Assembly (NCBI GenBank): GCA_001600415.1
Contig: BCJX01000001.1
Span: forward strand, 1,497,398-1,561,397
Length of the DNA stretch: 64,000 nt
Reading direction: 5' to 3'
Origin: Pascua guehoae
Lineage: Eukaryota > Basidiomycota > Tremellomycetes > Trichosporonales > Trichosporonaceae
Both the position numbers and the translations under genes were made by a program. Below the pieces are notes generated by a model, which was not told the DNA's origin, did not search any database, and was given only the letters and a program-made list of their open reading frames with translations. Below are positions 32,298 to 42,413 of this stretch, in pieces (positions within the stretch are counted from its first letter, which is position 1; each line of letters opens with the position of its first letter).

Positions 32298-33104
32298 TTA
32301 CCAGTCGGTCGGGAGGCAGCGCCCGCAGTGGCTGCACATGACCCAGCCGTCGGCGCGGCGGAACGGCGAGCACCAGCCTGGTTCGTCAGCTCCATACTTG
32401 TGCCTTGCTGCCTGGGACTTGACTGTGTACACGACGATCAAACCGGGTGCAGTGTACAAAGCCAGCAGGCCCGAAACCCCGTGTGGTGCAGTGCACGTCG
32501 GAGACCCCGCCGGGGATGGACCTACCGCCAACATTGCAGCCCTGCGAGCTGCCCGTGCACGTGGTCGGGTGGTGCGGGGGGTGGACGTAGCCCGTCTCGG
32601 CGGGCGGCGGGCGCGTCTTGCTGAATGTAAGCGACGAGGGGCAGTAGTACAGGCGGCAAGTCAAGTCTGCATGGCAGCCATGACCGATAGGCTTGACAGC
32701 GACCAGCGGCGGCTGACGACCACAATACTGTGCAGTATTAATTCACGCGCCCTGGTGGCACGGGCCGCGGATCGGCCGCCACGCGCCACAGAGGAACAGG
32801 AGTGACAGCCACCGGCACCACGCCACCACGCCCGGAGGCCAGGAGGCCAGGTCCACGCCGGCGCGCGGCACCGAGGGAGGGCTGGCCCAGACCCCGCCTG
32901 AGCCTCGAGCCTAAGCCTCGAGCCTGAGCCAGCCTCGAGTCGACTCACCCGCAGTAGATGCACGCCGAGCCGCCGTCCCCGGTCTGCTGAAAGTCGCACA
33001 TGTCTGGGGTTGGCTCGACGTTTTCTTTTCGTTGGACCTCGCAGAGGGTACGTACAGCCGTAGTTTTGCCAGTGGTTGTGGGCGGCGCCGGTGCAGTAGG
33101 ACAT
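32298..33104 (-). CDS. Two-module member of the small cysteine-module gene array (92 aa)
   Basis: Four exons (33104-33056, 33003-32949, 32620-32526, 32377-32298) give 92 residues. Module 1 is C4-x-G...N14-x4-C19...C31-x2-C34 (NHWQNYGYMCDF, ACIYCG). Module 2 is C56-x-G...N64-x4-C69...C81-x2-C84 (CTGSSQGCNVGGWC, DGWVMCSHCGRCL). Each module is split by a phase-1 intron at the same codon (N+3). A phase-2 intron with a perfect GTGAGT donor and a CTTAC branch point before CAG links the modules. If that 328 nt intron is not removed, TGA inside the donor ends the protein after 35 residues, so module 1 alone would be made. Four cysteines per module suggest zinc binding; the function is unknown. Confidence 0.72.
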
Positions 33105-35630
33105 TTTGTATGGCCGGAGGGGGGGTGTACTAGGCTATAGAATAGAGAGTTTGGGGGTTGGGGATGAGGAGTGGGGGTGGGGCGGGGGGGGGGNGATTAT
33201 TATCTGTTTTTCTGCACCAGTGCAAGGCAGGGTACGAGGGTACGAGACGGCTGCGAGAGAGAGAGTGTGTGGAGAGCATGGAGGTCTACGGCGTGGATGC
33301 CATGTATCTCCTGGCGCACCCGATCGGGGACACGGCGAGCATGGCATACACGAGGCCGCCACGCGCGCCGCGCTCGATGAGGAGGGGGAGGGGGTTGGGG
33401 GAAAGGAGGGAGCAGGGAGGGAGGAACGAGGTAAGAGGGAGTAGGGAAGAGAGTGACAGAAAATGAGAAATAGAACACCGACAGAGCGTGGACCCGCTCA
33501 CTCGCTCACTCGCGCACTCGCGCACCCGCCCACTCGTGGACGCCGCAGGTTGTTGCAACACTGCTGTCCTGTGGCGCGGCATGGCCCCAGGTCCTCGCCA
33601 CCAGAGCCCCAGGTACGTCCTCGAGGCCGGGGTGCATGACTACCAAGCCGCATTGGGGCGGGCGAGACGGTGGGGCTCATTGGACAATTGGGCGCCTGTG
33701 ACAGCCACGACACTCTTGCCAGCCTGCACTGCGGTACGCGCTTGCGCAACGCGATGCCATTGGGCTGTACGTGTAGCGTGTTCAGGTTTCACAGAGCCAC
33801 ATTGCGCACGGGGTCTGGGCGGGTGATGCTGGTTAGAGCCCCACCGGATCTTGGCAGCGTCAGGCAGGTGGAGCCTCCCTGAGTGTTGCAGAGAAAAACA
33901 CGCTCTTGGGTCGTTTCGGCAGTGCGGCGGCGCGGTTTGCAACGGCTACCTATACTATGTACCCTGCCCCGGTCCTCTGGTACGGTCCATATGTCGCGAT
34001 CGAGAAAACGTTGGGGCCAGGTGTCTTATCCAACGACGCGTAGAGTCTGTGCTTCAGGTGCGTTTGTTTGGACGCGTTTGCGGGAGCGACGCCTCGCGCG
34101 CCTCGTGTTTGCGGCTCGGGCGACGCCACCCCCACCCCATTAACCCCATTGCCACCATGCCACCCGTCCAGGCTCGTGTGGCGTTTGTGGATGTATGTGT
34201 TTTGCGGCATTTTGCTGCCCCGCATGCATGCCCCGCTTTCGATTCCCACGTCGCGCCTGGATTTTGCGCAGTATCGGATCCGAGCGAGTCGTAACCGCTG
34301 CGTCCCCGCAAGAGCGAGGCCGTGCGACGCTGCGACGAACAGCGCACGGGTACATGTTTGCATGCAAGGCGTGGTGCATACCTGTGTACCTGGCATGCAC
34401 CGCGGCACCGTGCCATGGCAGTACGGGTGTGTCCTAAAAGTCATGAGACTGCGTGTGACATTAATCTAGGGCACCGGTACGGCAGGCATACAGAGCGGCA
34501 CACAGGAGGCGGCGCGCAGGACATGTGGGATACAGCAAGCAGGAAACATCAGTGTGTCCACTTGCCGTGCTTGCAGGTCTAGAGAGTTTCCATGCGCAAC
34601 TTTGGCTGACCGAGCTCAGACTCAGAGTGGGAGTCTCAAGACTTTCCGGACACACGGTATTGCTCCTTCCAACTGGGGCGCGCGTAGGAGTGACCAACAA
34701 GACTAGCATACTAAGACGAGTGTACAAAGACTAGTATACTGCCTTGGTCGGACGGCAAGTCTCTAGAATGTTCTGTGGGTAATGAAGATAGTGATGAGCC
34801 TTCTCCGTGTGCGTACACGTGGACTACCACTGCGACTCAGCCCGCTCCGCAGCGTGTTTGGCACAAACTAATTAAACAAAGGAAATGAACATGTTTCGGT
34901 GCACCGTACTGTGGTGCTGAAAATGCGTGCGCAGCCCCGTGCTGACTACATCATGTGTATGCGCCACATTCCGCACACGTTGCCAACTTGCACAACTGGT
35001 CAATGCAACCATGCATGGTGGCAACGTTGCTCAAGGCAGTACAATGGCCCTCATAAAGGTTGACACTACGCGTGCGTAAGCCACAGGGAGTACAAGGCAG
35101 TACCACAGAGGTTTTTGTGAAAATCCCTGTCGCCACGGGGGGGGGGGGGGGGGCTGGGTGTCAACCTTTAAGCGGGTCACTGTACTGTTCACAGGCACAC
35201 TTCGTTTGACGAGAGAGATACTTGGCCCACCATCCTTTGTTACATCGACCTGGTCCGCTGACACATGCTAGTCGCTGACACATGCGAGGTGCTGACCCAC
35301 TCGAGTTGCTGACACACTCGAGTCCGTAAACAGACGCATCACCACCTCCAGCCATGGCAACACGTTTGCTTCAGACCAAGTTTTCTTCAGACCCTCCCGG
35401 GATGCATTCTGAACTTATAATACACTTTTGATTTCTGTATTGATACGTATGTTGTTGTTTGTTTTTCGTAGAGTCGTCAAGGAGTCGTAACTATGCGATG
35501 GTATGGGCGCGACACGCGGTGCCGTCGTGGTATGGAGGTATGTACGGTACGGACGGACGCCAGTAGTGGCGTACGGTAGGTCTCGGCGACTCGCGCGCGA
35601 CTCGGGAGGTACCGGCTCGCTCGCCGCCCC
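33105..35630. other. Gene-poor 2.5 kb inside the cysteine-module array
   Basis: No frame with the module or any other known domain was found here. It includes one undetermined base at 33194 in a G-run, and a 17 nt poly-G run at 35137-35153. The first 50 nt should be promoter of the two-module gene. The region is less GC-rich toward 34.8-35.5 kb. Confidence 0.45.
35137..35153. repeat. Poly-G run (about 17 nt)
   Basis: An uninterrupted G homopolymer in noncoding DNA; its true length may be uncertain from sequencing. Confidence 0.85.
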
Positions 35631-35985
35631 TCAGTCGAGGTTGCGGCGGCAGAAGCGGCACAGACGCCAGCCGCACACACGCAGGTCGAGACGGCAGAAC
35701 CCTGTTTGTCAGCAGGCTGTACAGAGCGTGGTGCGGCATGCGACTCTGGGTGGGTGGTGTGTGGGTGTGCGTGTGTGTGTTTGCAGAATCGCCACGCGCG
35801 CCACGGCCAAAATGCCACTCTTGGATAAAAGGATGAAAACGCTTTTTGCCACCCAACACTTCGCCACCCACGCCACTCGGCCGCCCACCCACACCACCCA
35901 CACACCACCCCACCCCAGCAAATGGTCGATACTCACCACCCCGGTTCTCGCCAAGCGTGGAACCCAAGCAGCGAATATTGGGCAT
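35631..35985 (-). CDS. Minimal single-module member of the cysteine-module array (39 aa)
   Basis: Two exons (35985-35937, 35701-35631) encode only 39 residues, almost nothing but the module: C6-L-G...N14-R-G...C19...C31-x2-C34, with CRLDLRVCGWRLCRFCRRNL at the end. The phase-1 intron (235 nt, GTGAGT...ACAG) falls in codon 17, three after N14, as in all paralogs. A good TATA box (GATTATATAA on the minus strand, 36041-36050) lies about 60 nt upstream of the ATG, and the leader between them is short and AT-rich. This makes it the clearest case that such tiny genes are transcribed. An extra Cys at position 26 is unique. The protein has no signal peptide, so it is likely intracellular. Confidence 0.75.
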
Positions 35986-36430
35986 TTTAGTGGATGGACA
36001 AAGAGATGAATGAATGTTTAAAGTCGCTGCAGCGCAACGCTTATATAATCGTTTCCCATGCCCAGGCTGGGTCAGCGTAGGCCAAGCCCCGCCGGCCTCC
36101 CGCCGAGGTATTTCCAATTTGCCACGTGGTTCGCGGGTCGAGTGGCGTTTTCGAGCTTTCGAGTCGAGAGTGGCACATGTCCACAATATTCCATGAGTCC
36201 GTCCAGATGCATTGCACCATGACTGGGCCACACGAGGCCAGGAGCGAATAGCAGAGGTTGCATATTAACTCTCGGGGACAACCCATGTCACATAAGGCAG
36301 TGAATTATGCATTGGAAGAGCTACAGGATGCAGAACAATACCCACGCGCCGGCGCGTTTGTCATGGAATTTCGGCGCCCGAAGCGGCGCCGGCGTCGCAC
36401 GACCCCCGAGGGCCGCCGGGCACGAGGCCG
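35986..36430. promoter_or_regulatory. Upstream region of the 39-residue gene
   Basis: The 445 nt holds the TATA box at 36041-36050 (minus strand) and the 3' flank of the next array gene. No further gene was seen. Confidence 0.55.
36041..36050 (-). promoter_or_regulatory. TATA box of the 39-residue cysteine-module gene
   Basis: GATTATATAA on the minus strand, 56-65 nt before the ATG at 35985. Confidence 0.65.
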
Positions 36431-36823
36431 CTACGCCTCCTTCGCGTCGTCTCCACCACTCTGCTGCGCGCCTGCACCTCCCCCCTTGGCTTTGAGCTCA
36501 CGCCACCCTAACACGCGCTTGCAGTGGCGGCACGTTACCCAGCCGTCCTTGGCTGTAGTTGGGCAGCAGTAGTCTGGCGCAGTCATGTCAGGCGGAAACG
36601 AACAGTGTACGAAGGTGCGGGGCTATGCATGGCCCGAGGAACGGGGGACTGAGTACGGAGGGGGAGCACGGTGGGGGAGCACGGAGGGGAGCACTGGGCG
36701 GAACACCGAGGCTCCTGCACATACTCGTCAATCGCACAACGTACCGCCTTTGTTGAACCCTTTCTGATCGCCCGCGCAACCGTTGGAGAACGGGCAGGGA
36801 GGCGGTTTCCAGGGCTTGGGCAT
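36431..36823 (-). CDS. Cysteine-module array member (73 aa)
   Basis: Two exons (36823-36745, 36573-36431) give 73 residues. The N-terminus MPKPWKPPPCPFSNG is Pro-rich. The module is C16-A-G-D...N24-K-G...C29...C41-x2-C44 (CAGDQKGFNKGDYCC, DGWVTCRHCKRVLGW). The intron is phase 1 in codon 27, GTACGT donor and GCGCCAG acceptor. After the module comes a short Gly/Gln/Asp tail (KAKGGGAGAQQSGGDD). A stop codon in frame directly upstream of ATG 36823 supports that start, unless an unseen upstream exon exists. No signal peptide. Function unknown. Confidence 0.74.
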
Positions 36824-37525
36824 GGGCTTTCAAAGCGTGGTTGGCGGTGCGTGACGAGGAAAACGTGGTGGGGGACAAGTTTGGTGAACGATAAACGCGT
36901 GGTATGGAAAGGTAGAAATGGGCTGCAGGAAGCGCAATGCACCACGCACCACTGGCATTTTGAACCCCAGGCATGCCACGCAGTGCGTGGTCTGCGCACG
37001 AAAGGCCTTGTGCTGCTGCATGTAGAACCGGTCGCAAAGCACACAATCAACCATGGGCTGCTCATAAGCTGTGTGCCTGCTATGCCATTAATGAAACCTC
37101 CAGCCTGCACAGACCAGACGAGGAAACTTTGGCATCCCCAAACACTGTATGTCGGAATTTTCACAGCAGGCCCCTCCCGGCACTCGGCCGCGAGCTTCAT
37201 CGCGGTGTGCAGATGTTACAATGTTGTACAGACGAGAAATTCGGCACACGATCACTCCGGAAATTTCCGTCGTGCGAGCCACCCGAAGCCACCTGCAGTG
37301 CCGCAGTCGCTCACCCCCACCACGACGGCGAATTCTCTTGCCAGCCAGATTTCCTGTCACCCAGTTTTCTTGCCATCCAGATTGATTCCTTGCCACCGAG
37401 TTGTGCCACCGAGTCCCTTTGCCCCCACGTCCCCTTGTAACCCAGAAATGTAAATTTTCCCTGCCTCGTTTCCAAAACCCCTACCGATGGAAGTACGCAT
37501 GCACATTGCACGTTACACGTTCCAG
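36824..37525. other. Intergenic region within the cysteine-module array
   Basis: The 702 nt between two array genes contains overlapping short frames on both strands without the module. Near 37330-37440 there is a CCAG/CCACCGAG-type semi-repetitive segment. Confidence 0.4.
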
Positions 37526-38135
37526 CTAAGCATACATGTACGCCGCGTCGTACTGATACTGCCTCCGGCCCATGACGCGGCGGCAGTGGCGACAGACGAC
37601 CATGACCCCCGGGTGGTCCCAGGTGCGCAGCTCGACGACCTTGCACGACCCTGCGTGTGAGCGTGTGTTCCGTGGTGTTCGTGTATGGTCCAAGCCATTG
37701 CTCAATCCCAAACCACTCTCAAGAGTCTGGAGACTGGGAGGAGGGTGGGACACGGCACTCACGACCACGGTTGAACGCGTACTCGTCGCCCTTGCACGGG
37801 TACCGCGTCCAGTGGAAGCAGGGGGGGTGGCTGCGCCAGAAGCTCGGCCGCAGGATAGGCGGGAGGAAGAAGATGCGGCGGTAGAATACTCTTCGTCGCG
37901 GTGGCGGCCTGGGGGCGTTGGTGGGGTCGCCGGGTACCTCTACTTGAGAGACGGGGCGGGCGGGCGACGAGGGGGCCGTCGGGTAGGGCGAAGAACCGGC
38001 GCGAGGCGGGATGGGCACGTAGGCCGACGCGAGCGGCGTCGGGGGCGTCAGGTAGATGGTGGGCGGCGAGGGGGGGCGGACTATTGGGTGGTGCTGGTGG
38101 TAGTGCACAGGCATGGCGTACGGGGCGACGTTCAT
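37526..38135 (-). CDS. Cysteine-module array member with long Pro-rich N-terminus (165 aa)
   Basis: Two exons (38135-37763, 37650-37526) give 165 residues. The first 100 residues are Pro/His/Ala-rich (MNVAPYAMPVHYHQHHPIV, PPTIYLTPPTPLASAYVPIP) and likely disordered. The module is C114-K-G-D...N122-R-G...C127...C144-x2-C147 (CKGDEYAFNRGRSCK, VMVVCRHCRRVMG), then a Tyr-rich tail (RRQYQYDAAYMYA). The phase-1 intron cuts codon 125 (C|GG), again N+3, with GTGAGT donor and CGCAG acceptor. The leader before the ATG is CT-rich (CCCACCTCTTCACCATG), a good start context. Confidence 0.76.
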
Positions 38136-38858
38136 GGTGAAGAGGTGGGCAACAGGAACACAGAGTACGAGGGGGACGACTATTATGTGCTCTCGACGCG
38201 CTCTGGCGAGGTCGACGACAAGTGTGTCCATGTCCTCTGCAGCTGGCCACTCTGCTGGCTGCCTTTGCCACTAGGCACTGGTTGTCACCTTGGGTCGTCT
38301 CTGTGCATCCCCCCCCTGTTTATCCCTTGTTTTGGGGCACCTTTGTTTTGTCGATCACGATCGGTGCTTTGGGGGGACCCCGCAGCCACCGCAGCCACCA
38401 CAGCCACCGTTCCACATTCCGACAAACAGTCATGTTGCACGGTGTACAATACATACAGAACCTAGTAGACATGTACAAGCATGCAGATATGCAGACCCCG
38501 TAACATTCCGACAAACCGATCATGTTTCGTCGCTACCGTCGCTACAACAACCCGGACAAGATAATGGGGTAGCCGACGGCGCCCACCCCGGCCCCCAGAC
38601 AAATCTACCAGAGCGAAGCCCGTTGGTGACAAGTGGTGAGAGTCGCCGCCGGAGTGTGCAGCGTGCAGCTCGGACCCAGCCGTCGGCGGCTAGGTGGCTT
38701 CTTCCCCACGACTGTCCCCATGTCACCGCTCGTTCCTCCCTCTGTGAACAAGGCAGATCGTACGATTTTGGCCACATAGTTCTGCTAGCAAGCAAACCAA
38801 CACCCCATTCCCATGCATTTGCCACCTTTATACTTGGCCTCCCTGCCAGCCTCGCTCT
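38136..38858. other. Intergenic region containing a possible decayed array member
   Basis: The 723 nt between two array genes holds the candidate remnant at 38640-38700 and otherwise nothing recognisable. Confidence 0.4.
38640..38700 (-). pseudogene. Possible decayed last exon of a cysteine-module gene
   Basis: On the minus strand GCCGACGGCTGGGTC is identical over 15 nt to the last exon of the two-module gene. The following codons keep a Cys and an RRRL-like end, but the C-x2-C spacing is lost. No matching first exon was found upstream. This looks like a relic of a duplicated copy; the match is short and could be chance. Confidence 0.35.
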
Positions 38859-39274
38859 CTATGGCGGCACGGCCCAGCGGCTCTTGGTCGACGCCTTGAT
38901 GCCGAGGATACCCGTGCAGTGCTCGCACACGACGAGGCCGTTGTTCATGCGGAACGTCTGGCACAGGTCTGTCGCGCAGCGTGGGGCGAAAACAAAAAAA
39001 AAAATCAAAAATCAAAATCCGAATCGAGCGCCGTTTGGGGGTGGGTAGGCCGTACGGGGTAGTGGGCGCCGGGAGGATCGGATACGGATACGGGTACGGA
39101 CACGGGTAGGATACGTACCGCACAAGAAGTCACTGTCAGTGTCCCACAAATCTCCGAGGCCCAGCGATAAAACGTACACCCACGGTTCCTGCCCGCTTGG
39201 TCGCCGGGACAGAGCTGGATGGGCTTCTTGGAATCGCCCGGTGGGGAGCGCGGGGGAGCAGGACGTGACCTCAT
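38859..39274 (-). CDS. Cysteine-module array member (68 aa)
   Basis: Two exons (39274-39178, 38968-38859) give 68 residues. N-terminus MRSRPAPPRSPPGDSKKPIQ; module C22-P-G-D...N30-R-G...C35...C47-x2-C50 (CPGDQAGRNRGYLCQ, NGLVVCEHCTGILG); tail IKASTKSRWAVPP. The phase-1 intron (209 nt, GTACGT to GACAG) cuts codon 33 (T|AC), at N+3. Without the splice the frame runs into unrelated residues after the conserved NRG, so the paralog comparison fixes the donor. The leader upstream is CT/CA-rich. Confidence 0.75.
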
Positions 39275-41168
39275 GTTGGCTGCGGAAGTTGCGCGAGCGT
39301 AGCGTGTGCGAGAGTGTGGGTGGGAGGGGTCAGGCCATGAGAGGGGATATGGAGAGGGGAGAGAAAGGACAGCAAAGTGTGAATATGTAATACCTGTCCT
39401 CGAGGCTGCGACCACGCCACACACACACTTGCGGCAGCACGCAGCAAGTGTCCGTCGGCCGTCGGGAGGCTTCGGGACGCCGGCGCCGGCAGAGTGTTCT
39501 TTCTCGTGCCCATGTCCCGCACGGAACCCCGCGCTCGAAAAGGTACCATGCAGGGGAGATGCTTCTGACATTATCTTATGTCTCGGGTACGATACAACCT
39601 GGCTTGATACATGGTCATGTGCCAAATGAAGCCCAGAGGTGTCCAAAGGGGGATTGACGACTGTCTAAACCAGTCATGCCTAGTCATCATTTCCATAAAA
39701 CAATGTATGTGCGCGTCTCAACCGCTCACTTGGCACGTGGACTGCACTTCTCCAATAGCCGCCGAGCAACTCAGTCTCCCCAGTACCTCAACGACACGAG
39801 CTACCTGGTGATTTGTCTCCAAGGAGATGCACACGATTGCATCAAGACTCACTTACAGGCCGAGGCCATTCGCCAGGCGATATGAATACCACGTTTCTCT
39901 CAAGCGCTAAAGGGATGGCTTTCCACCACCGCAGGCTACTGTTGGCTGACCCACATTATCCTCGTTCCATCCTCACTTTGCCAAGCTCCTGGCTCTCTCC
40001 CGGTGGGCGTGGCAGAGGTCGTCGTTAACACCGTCCGTGGTGAGGGTATGCTTCCCCAGCGGAGCTATGTCATGACCGGGGCGCCATACCAAGAGGAAGG
40101 GCGTGGGACGAGTATGGGTGGTGAGGGGGGGGGGGGGGGGTGGTGTCGAGGGGTGAGGGTTGGGTGGCAAGGGGAGAGGGGTGGGTGGCAAGGGAAATGG
40201 GTGGCAAGGGAAGTGGGTGGCGAGGGAAGTGGGTGGCGAGCAGAGAGGGTTGGATAGGTACAGTTGGTAGCTAGGAAAAGGTGAAGTGAAATGAAGTGAA
40301 GTTTAGGTTATCGCACCCCCAACTGGGCAGCGCAGTGTCACTCGCGCCCCCATTGCGGGCAGCGCATTGACAAGTTTGGTTGACAGTGATGTTACTTGTG
40401 GGAGAAGATGAGTGTAATAATAGATATGTGCAGTTGTGTCAAGGACGTGTCTTAAGAGAGGGGCTGCTACGTTTGAACAGATTTGTTGCTTGTGGAGAGC
40501 GGCGCCACTTTGCCAAATTGGGTGGCGACTGTCTTTGTCCCCCTCCCAACCTTCGTGTCCTCCGTCTCGGAGGCTGTTCATTCAGCAATGGCAGGAGATT
40601 CCAACAAAGCGGTCATCCCCGAGCCCGAAGCGGGTGGCACCACTCTCTTGGATTCGTGAGGGCAAAGTCTCAAAGACTCACACGTCGACGTTGCGATTGA
40701 TTGATTCTACTCTTTGCCGCCTGGTATCCCCTGAAGAGAGACCCTGATTCGATCCGCATGTGTCGGAAAGTCGTTTCGAGGCGTTATTGTGTTTCAACCG
40801 AAAAGGATGCAGACAGTTGGAACGGACAGTCGACGCTGCTGGTGACTGATGGGTGTGGACCGCTGTAGCAGAGGAAGGGACTTGTATACGCAGCCAGCAA
40901 TGCACGAGGGTTGGATTAAAGGTATTTGGTTAGTGGTTGGGGCTGGTGTGGTGTTGCGTGTGTGCGTCAATGGCAAGACGGCCACAGTGCTGTTTGACAC
41001 GAGGAGGCAATTACATTTCAACCTTGCCAACAATCGAGAATACCGATGATGGCAACTATGAAAGGCAGCGACGTAGTTGCCGCAGTGGAAAGATGTGAAT
41101 GCAATGGACAATACCCAACGCCCAAACAGGCCCATCACCACACTGCCTCCCGACACCTATCAAACAAG
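39275..41168. other. Gene-poor 1.9 kb within the array
   Basis: No module-encoding frame or other gene was recognised. It holds a poly-G run (about 40125-40140) and GTGGGTGGCAAGGGAA-type tandem repeats (40158-40240). The first 150 nt should be the promoter of the 68-residue gene. Confidence 0.45.
40125..40245. repeat. Poly-G run followed by GGGTGGC(A/G)AGGGAA tandem repeats
   Basis: A G homopolymer of about 16 nt followed by at least four imperfect units of about 17 nt, each containing GGGTGGCRAGGG. The G-rich strand is plus. Confidence 0.8.
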
Positions 41169-41641
41169 CTACACGGCGCCGACGCGCCGGCAGTAGGGGC
41201 AGAGCACCAAAGACCCATACCCCAGAGCGCCACAGAGATCTTCATCCGTCAGCATCGACACCCTTGGCTTTGGCGGCGCCACTACTCACAGCCACGGTTG
41301 ACTCCCCAAAGGTCGCCAGCGCACAGCGCGTCCTGGAAGCAGCACATCGGGACCTGGTCGCGCACAGTCGTGTCGGTGCTTTCGGTGCTTCCGGTCGGGA
41401 AGGTGCAGAGGTATGCCGCGGGACACGTTGCGTCACCACGGAAGCCTGGGGCGAGGGTGTTTGCTGAACTGGTGGTGCCTTTGTGGCTGTTCTGGTCCGG
41501 AAGTGGGGCGCGGGCGGGCGGGGCGTCGGTGGCGCTCGCGCTGGCTTCTGTGCCGTGGGCGGTGGGATGGTACAGGCATGAGAGCGGGTCGTCGTATGTG
41601 TACGCCGTGGTGGACGTTGGGGGTTGGTGGTGCTGGGTCAT
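41169..41641 (-). CDS. Cysteine-module array member with Ser/Thr/Pro-rich N-terminus (140 aa)
   Basis: Two exons (41641-41290, 41239-41169) give 140 residues. The N-terminal 100 residues are Ser/Thr/Pro/Ala-rich with scattered cysteines (DPLSCLYHPT, ATCPAAYLCTFPTG, VPMCCFQDAL). The module is C107-A-G-D...N115-R-G...C120...C131-x2-C134 (CAGDLWGVNRGYLCG, SLVLCPYCRRVG) and the protein ends a few residues later. The phase-1 intron is only 50 nt and cuts codon 118 (T|AT), at N+3. The start has a good context (CAACTCTCACCATGAC). Confidence 0.76.
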
Positions 41642-42189
41642 GGTGAGAGTTGGTGGGAGTGAGTAAATGAGACGCCGCAAGATGAGTAAGAGCGTGTGAT
41701 GCTGGGTGTCTACGAGTGGATGTCTGCGAGTGGATGTGTATCTGTTGCATGTGAGTTGCGAGGAAAGGGGTGATTCACACGAAGTACACATGGCATAAAC
41801 AAAACAAGGCGTCAGCAATCAGCATCACTCGGCGCCACTCTCGCCGCTCGGTGTATTTGCCACCCAAACCGCCATCGAGCATCGGTCCACAGCGTCTCTT
41901 CTATTGTTCAGTTCCTTTCCTGGGGTGGTTGTGGGAATGCTCGGGCAACAGCACTTACAGGTTCAGAATCAGCCAAAGGACCATAGCCCCAGGGGCCACA
42001 GAGTGTACCTGTATGTGCGTGTGTTTGTGCACGAATCGACTCAATGCCAGCACCCCAAAGACATAGTATACACTTCATCCAACACGTAGACTTGCCCAAC
42101 TAGCCCAACTCGAACCTACAGTACGGTACACCCCGCGCCACCGACAATTCACCGCCACTCTCCCGAAGCCACCACCCTAACCCCCCGAC
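41642..42189. other. Intergenic region within the array
   Basis: The 548 nt should contain the promoter of the 140-residue gene and the 3' flank of the 52-residue gene. No gene was recognised. Confidence 0.4.
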
Positions 42190-42413
42190 TTATTCGCCCA
42201 AGTACCGCCCGCAGAGCTTGCAGGTGACGACGTTGCGCCCCTTTTCGTCCGTGTTCTCGACCGGTTGGCACATTCCTATCGACGTCAGTTGTTTCGTCAC
42301 CGTATCAGTGCATGGAACAGCATTCATGGCGCGCACATACCCTGGACGTTTTCGCCAAACTGGTTGCCCTCGCACCGGAATCGTCCTGCCTCCTTGCGAG
42401 TTTCTTCGAGCAT
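42190..42413 (-). CDS. Cysteine-module array member (52 aa)
   Basis: Two exons (42413-42341, 42275-42190) give 52 residues: a short charged N-terminus (MLEETRKEAGRFR), then the module C14-E-G-N...N22-V-Q-G...C27...C43-x2-C46 (CEGNQFGENVQGMCQ, VVTCKLCGRYLGE) and stop. The phase-1 intron (65 nt, GTATGT to GATAG) cuts codon 25 (G|GA), at N+3. The spacing between Cys2 and Cys3 (15) is longer than the usual 10-11. The ATG at 42413 has a good context (TTGACACCATGC); the frame is open upstream through a Pro/His-rich stretch to 42611, so a longer form up to 118 residues is possible. Confidence 0.72.

Noticed and set aside
34951..35136. A 61-codon minus frame ending CKLATCAECGAYT, similar at first sight to the cysteine-module genes.
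   Set aside because: It lacks the CxG...N part and the phase-1 intron, and its Cys spacing differs; I could not support it as a family member.
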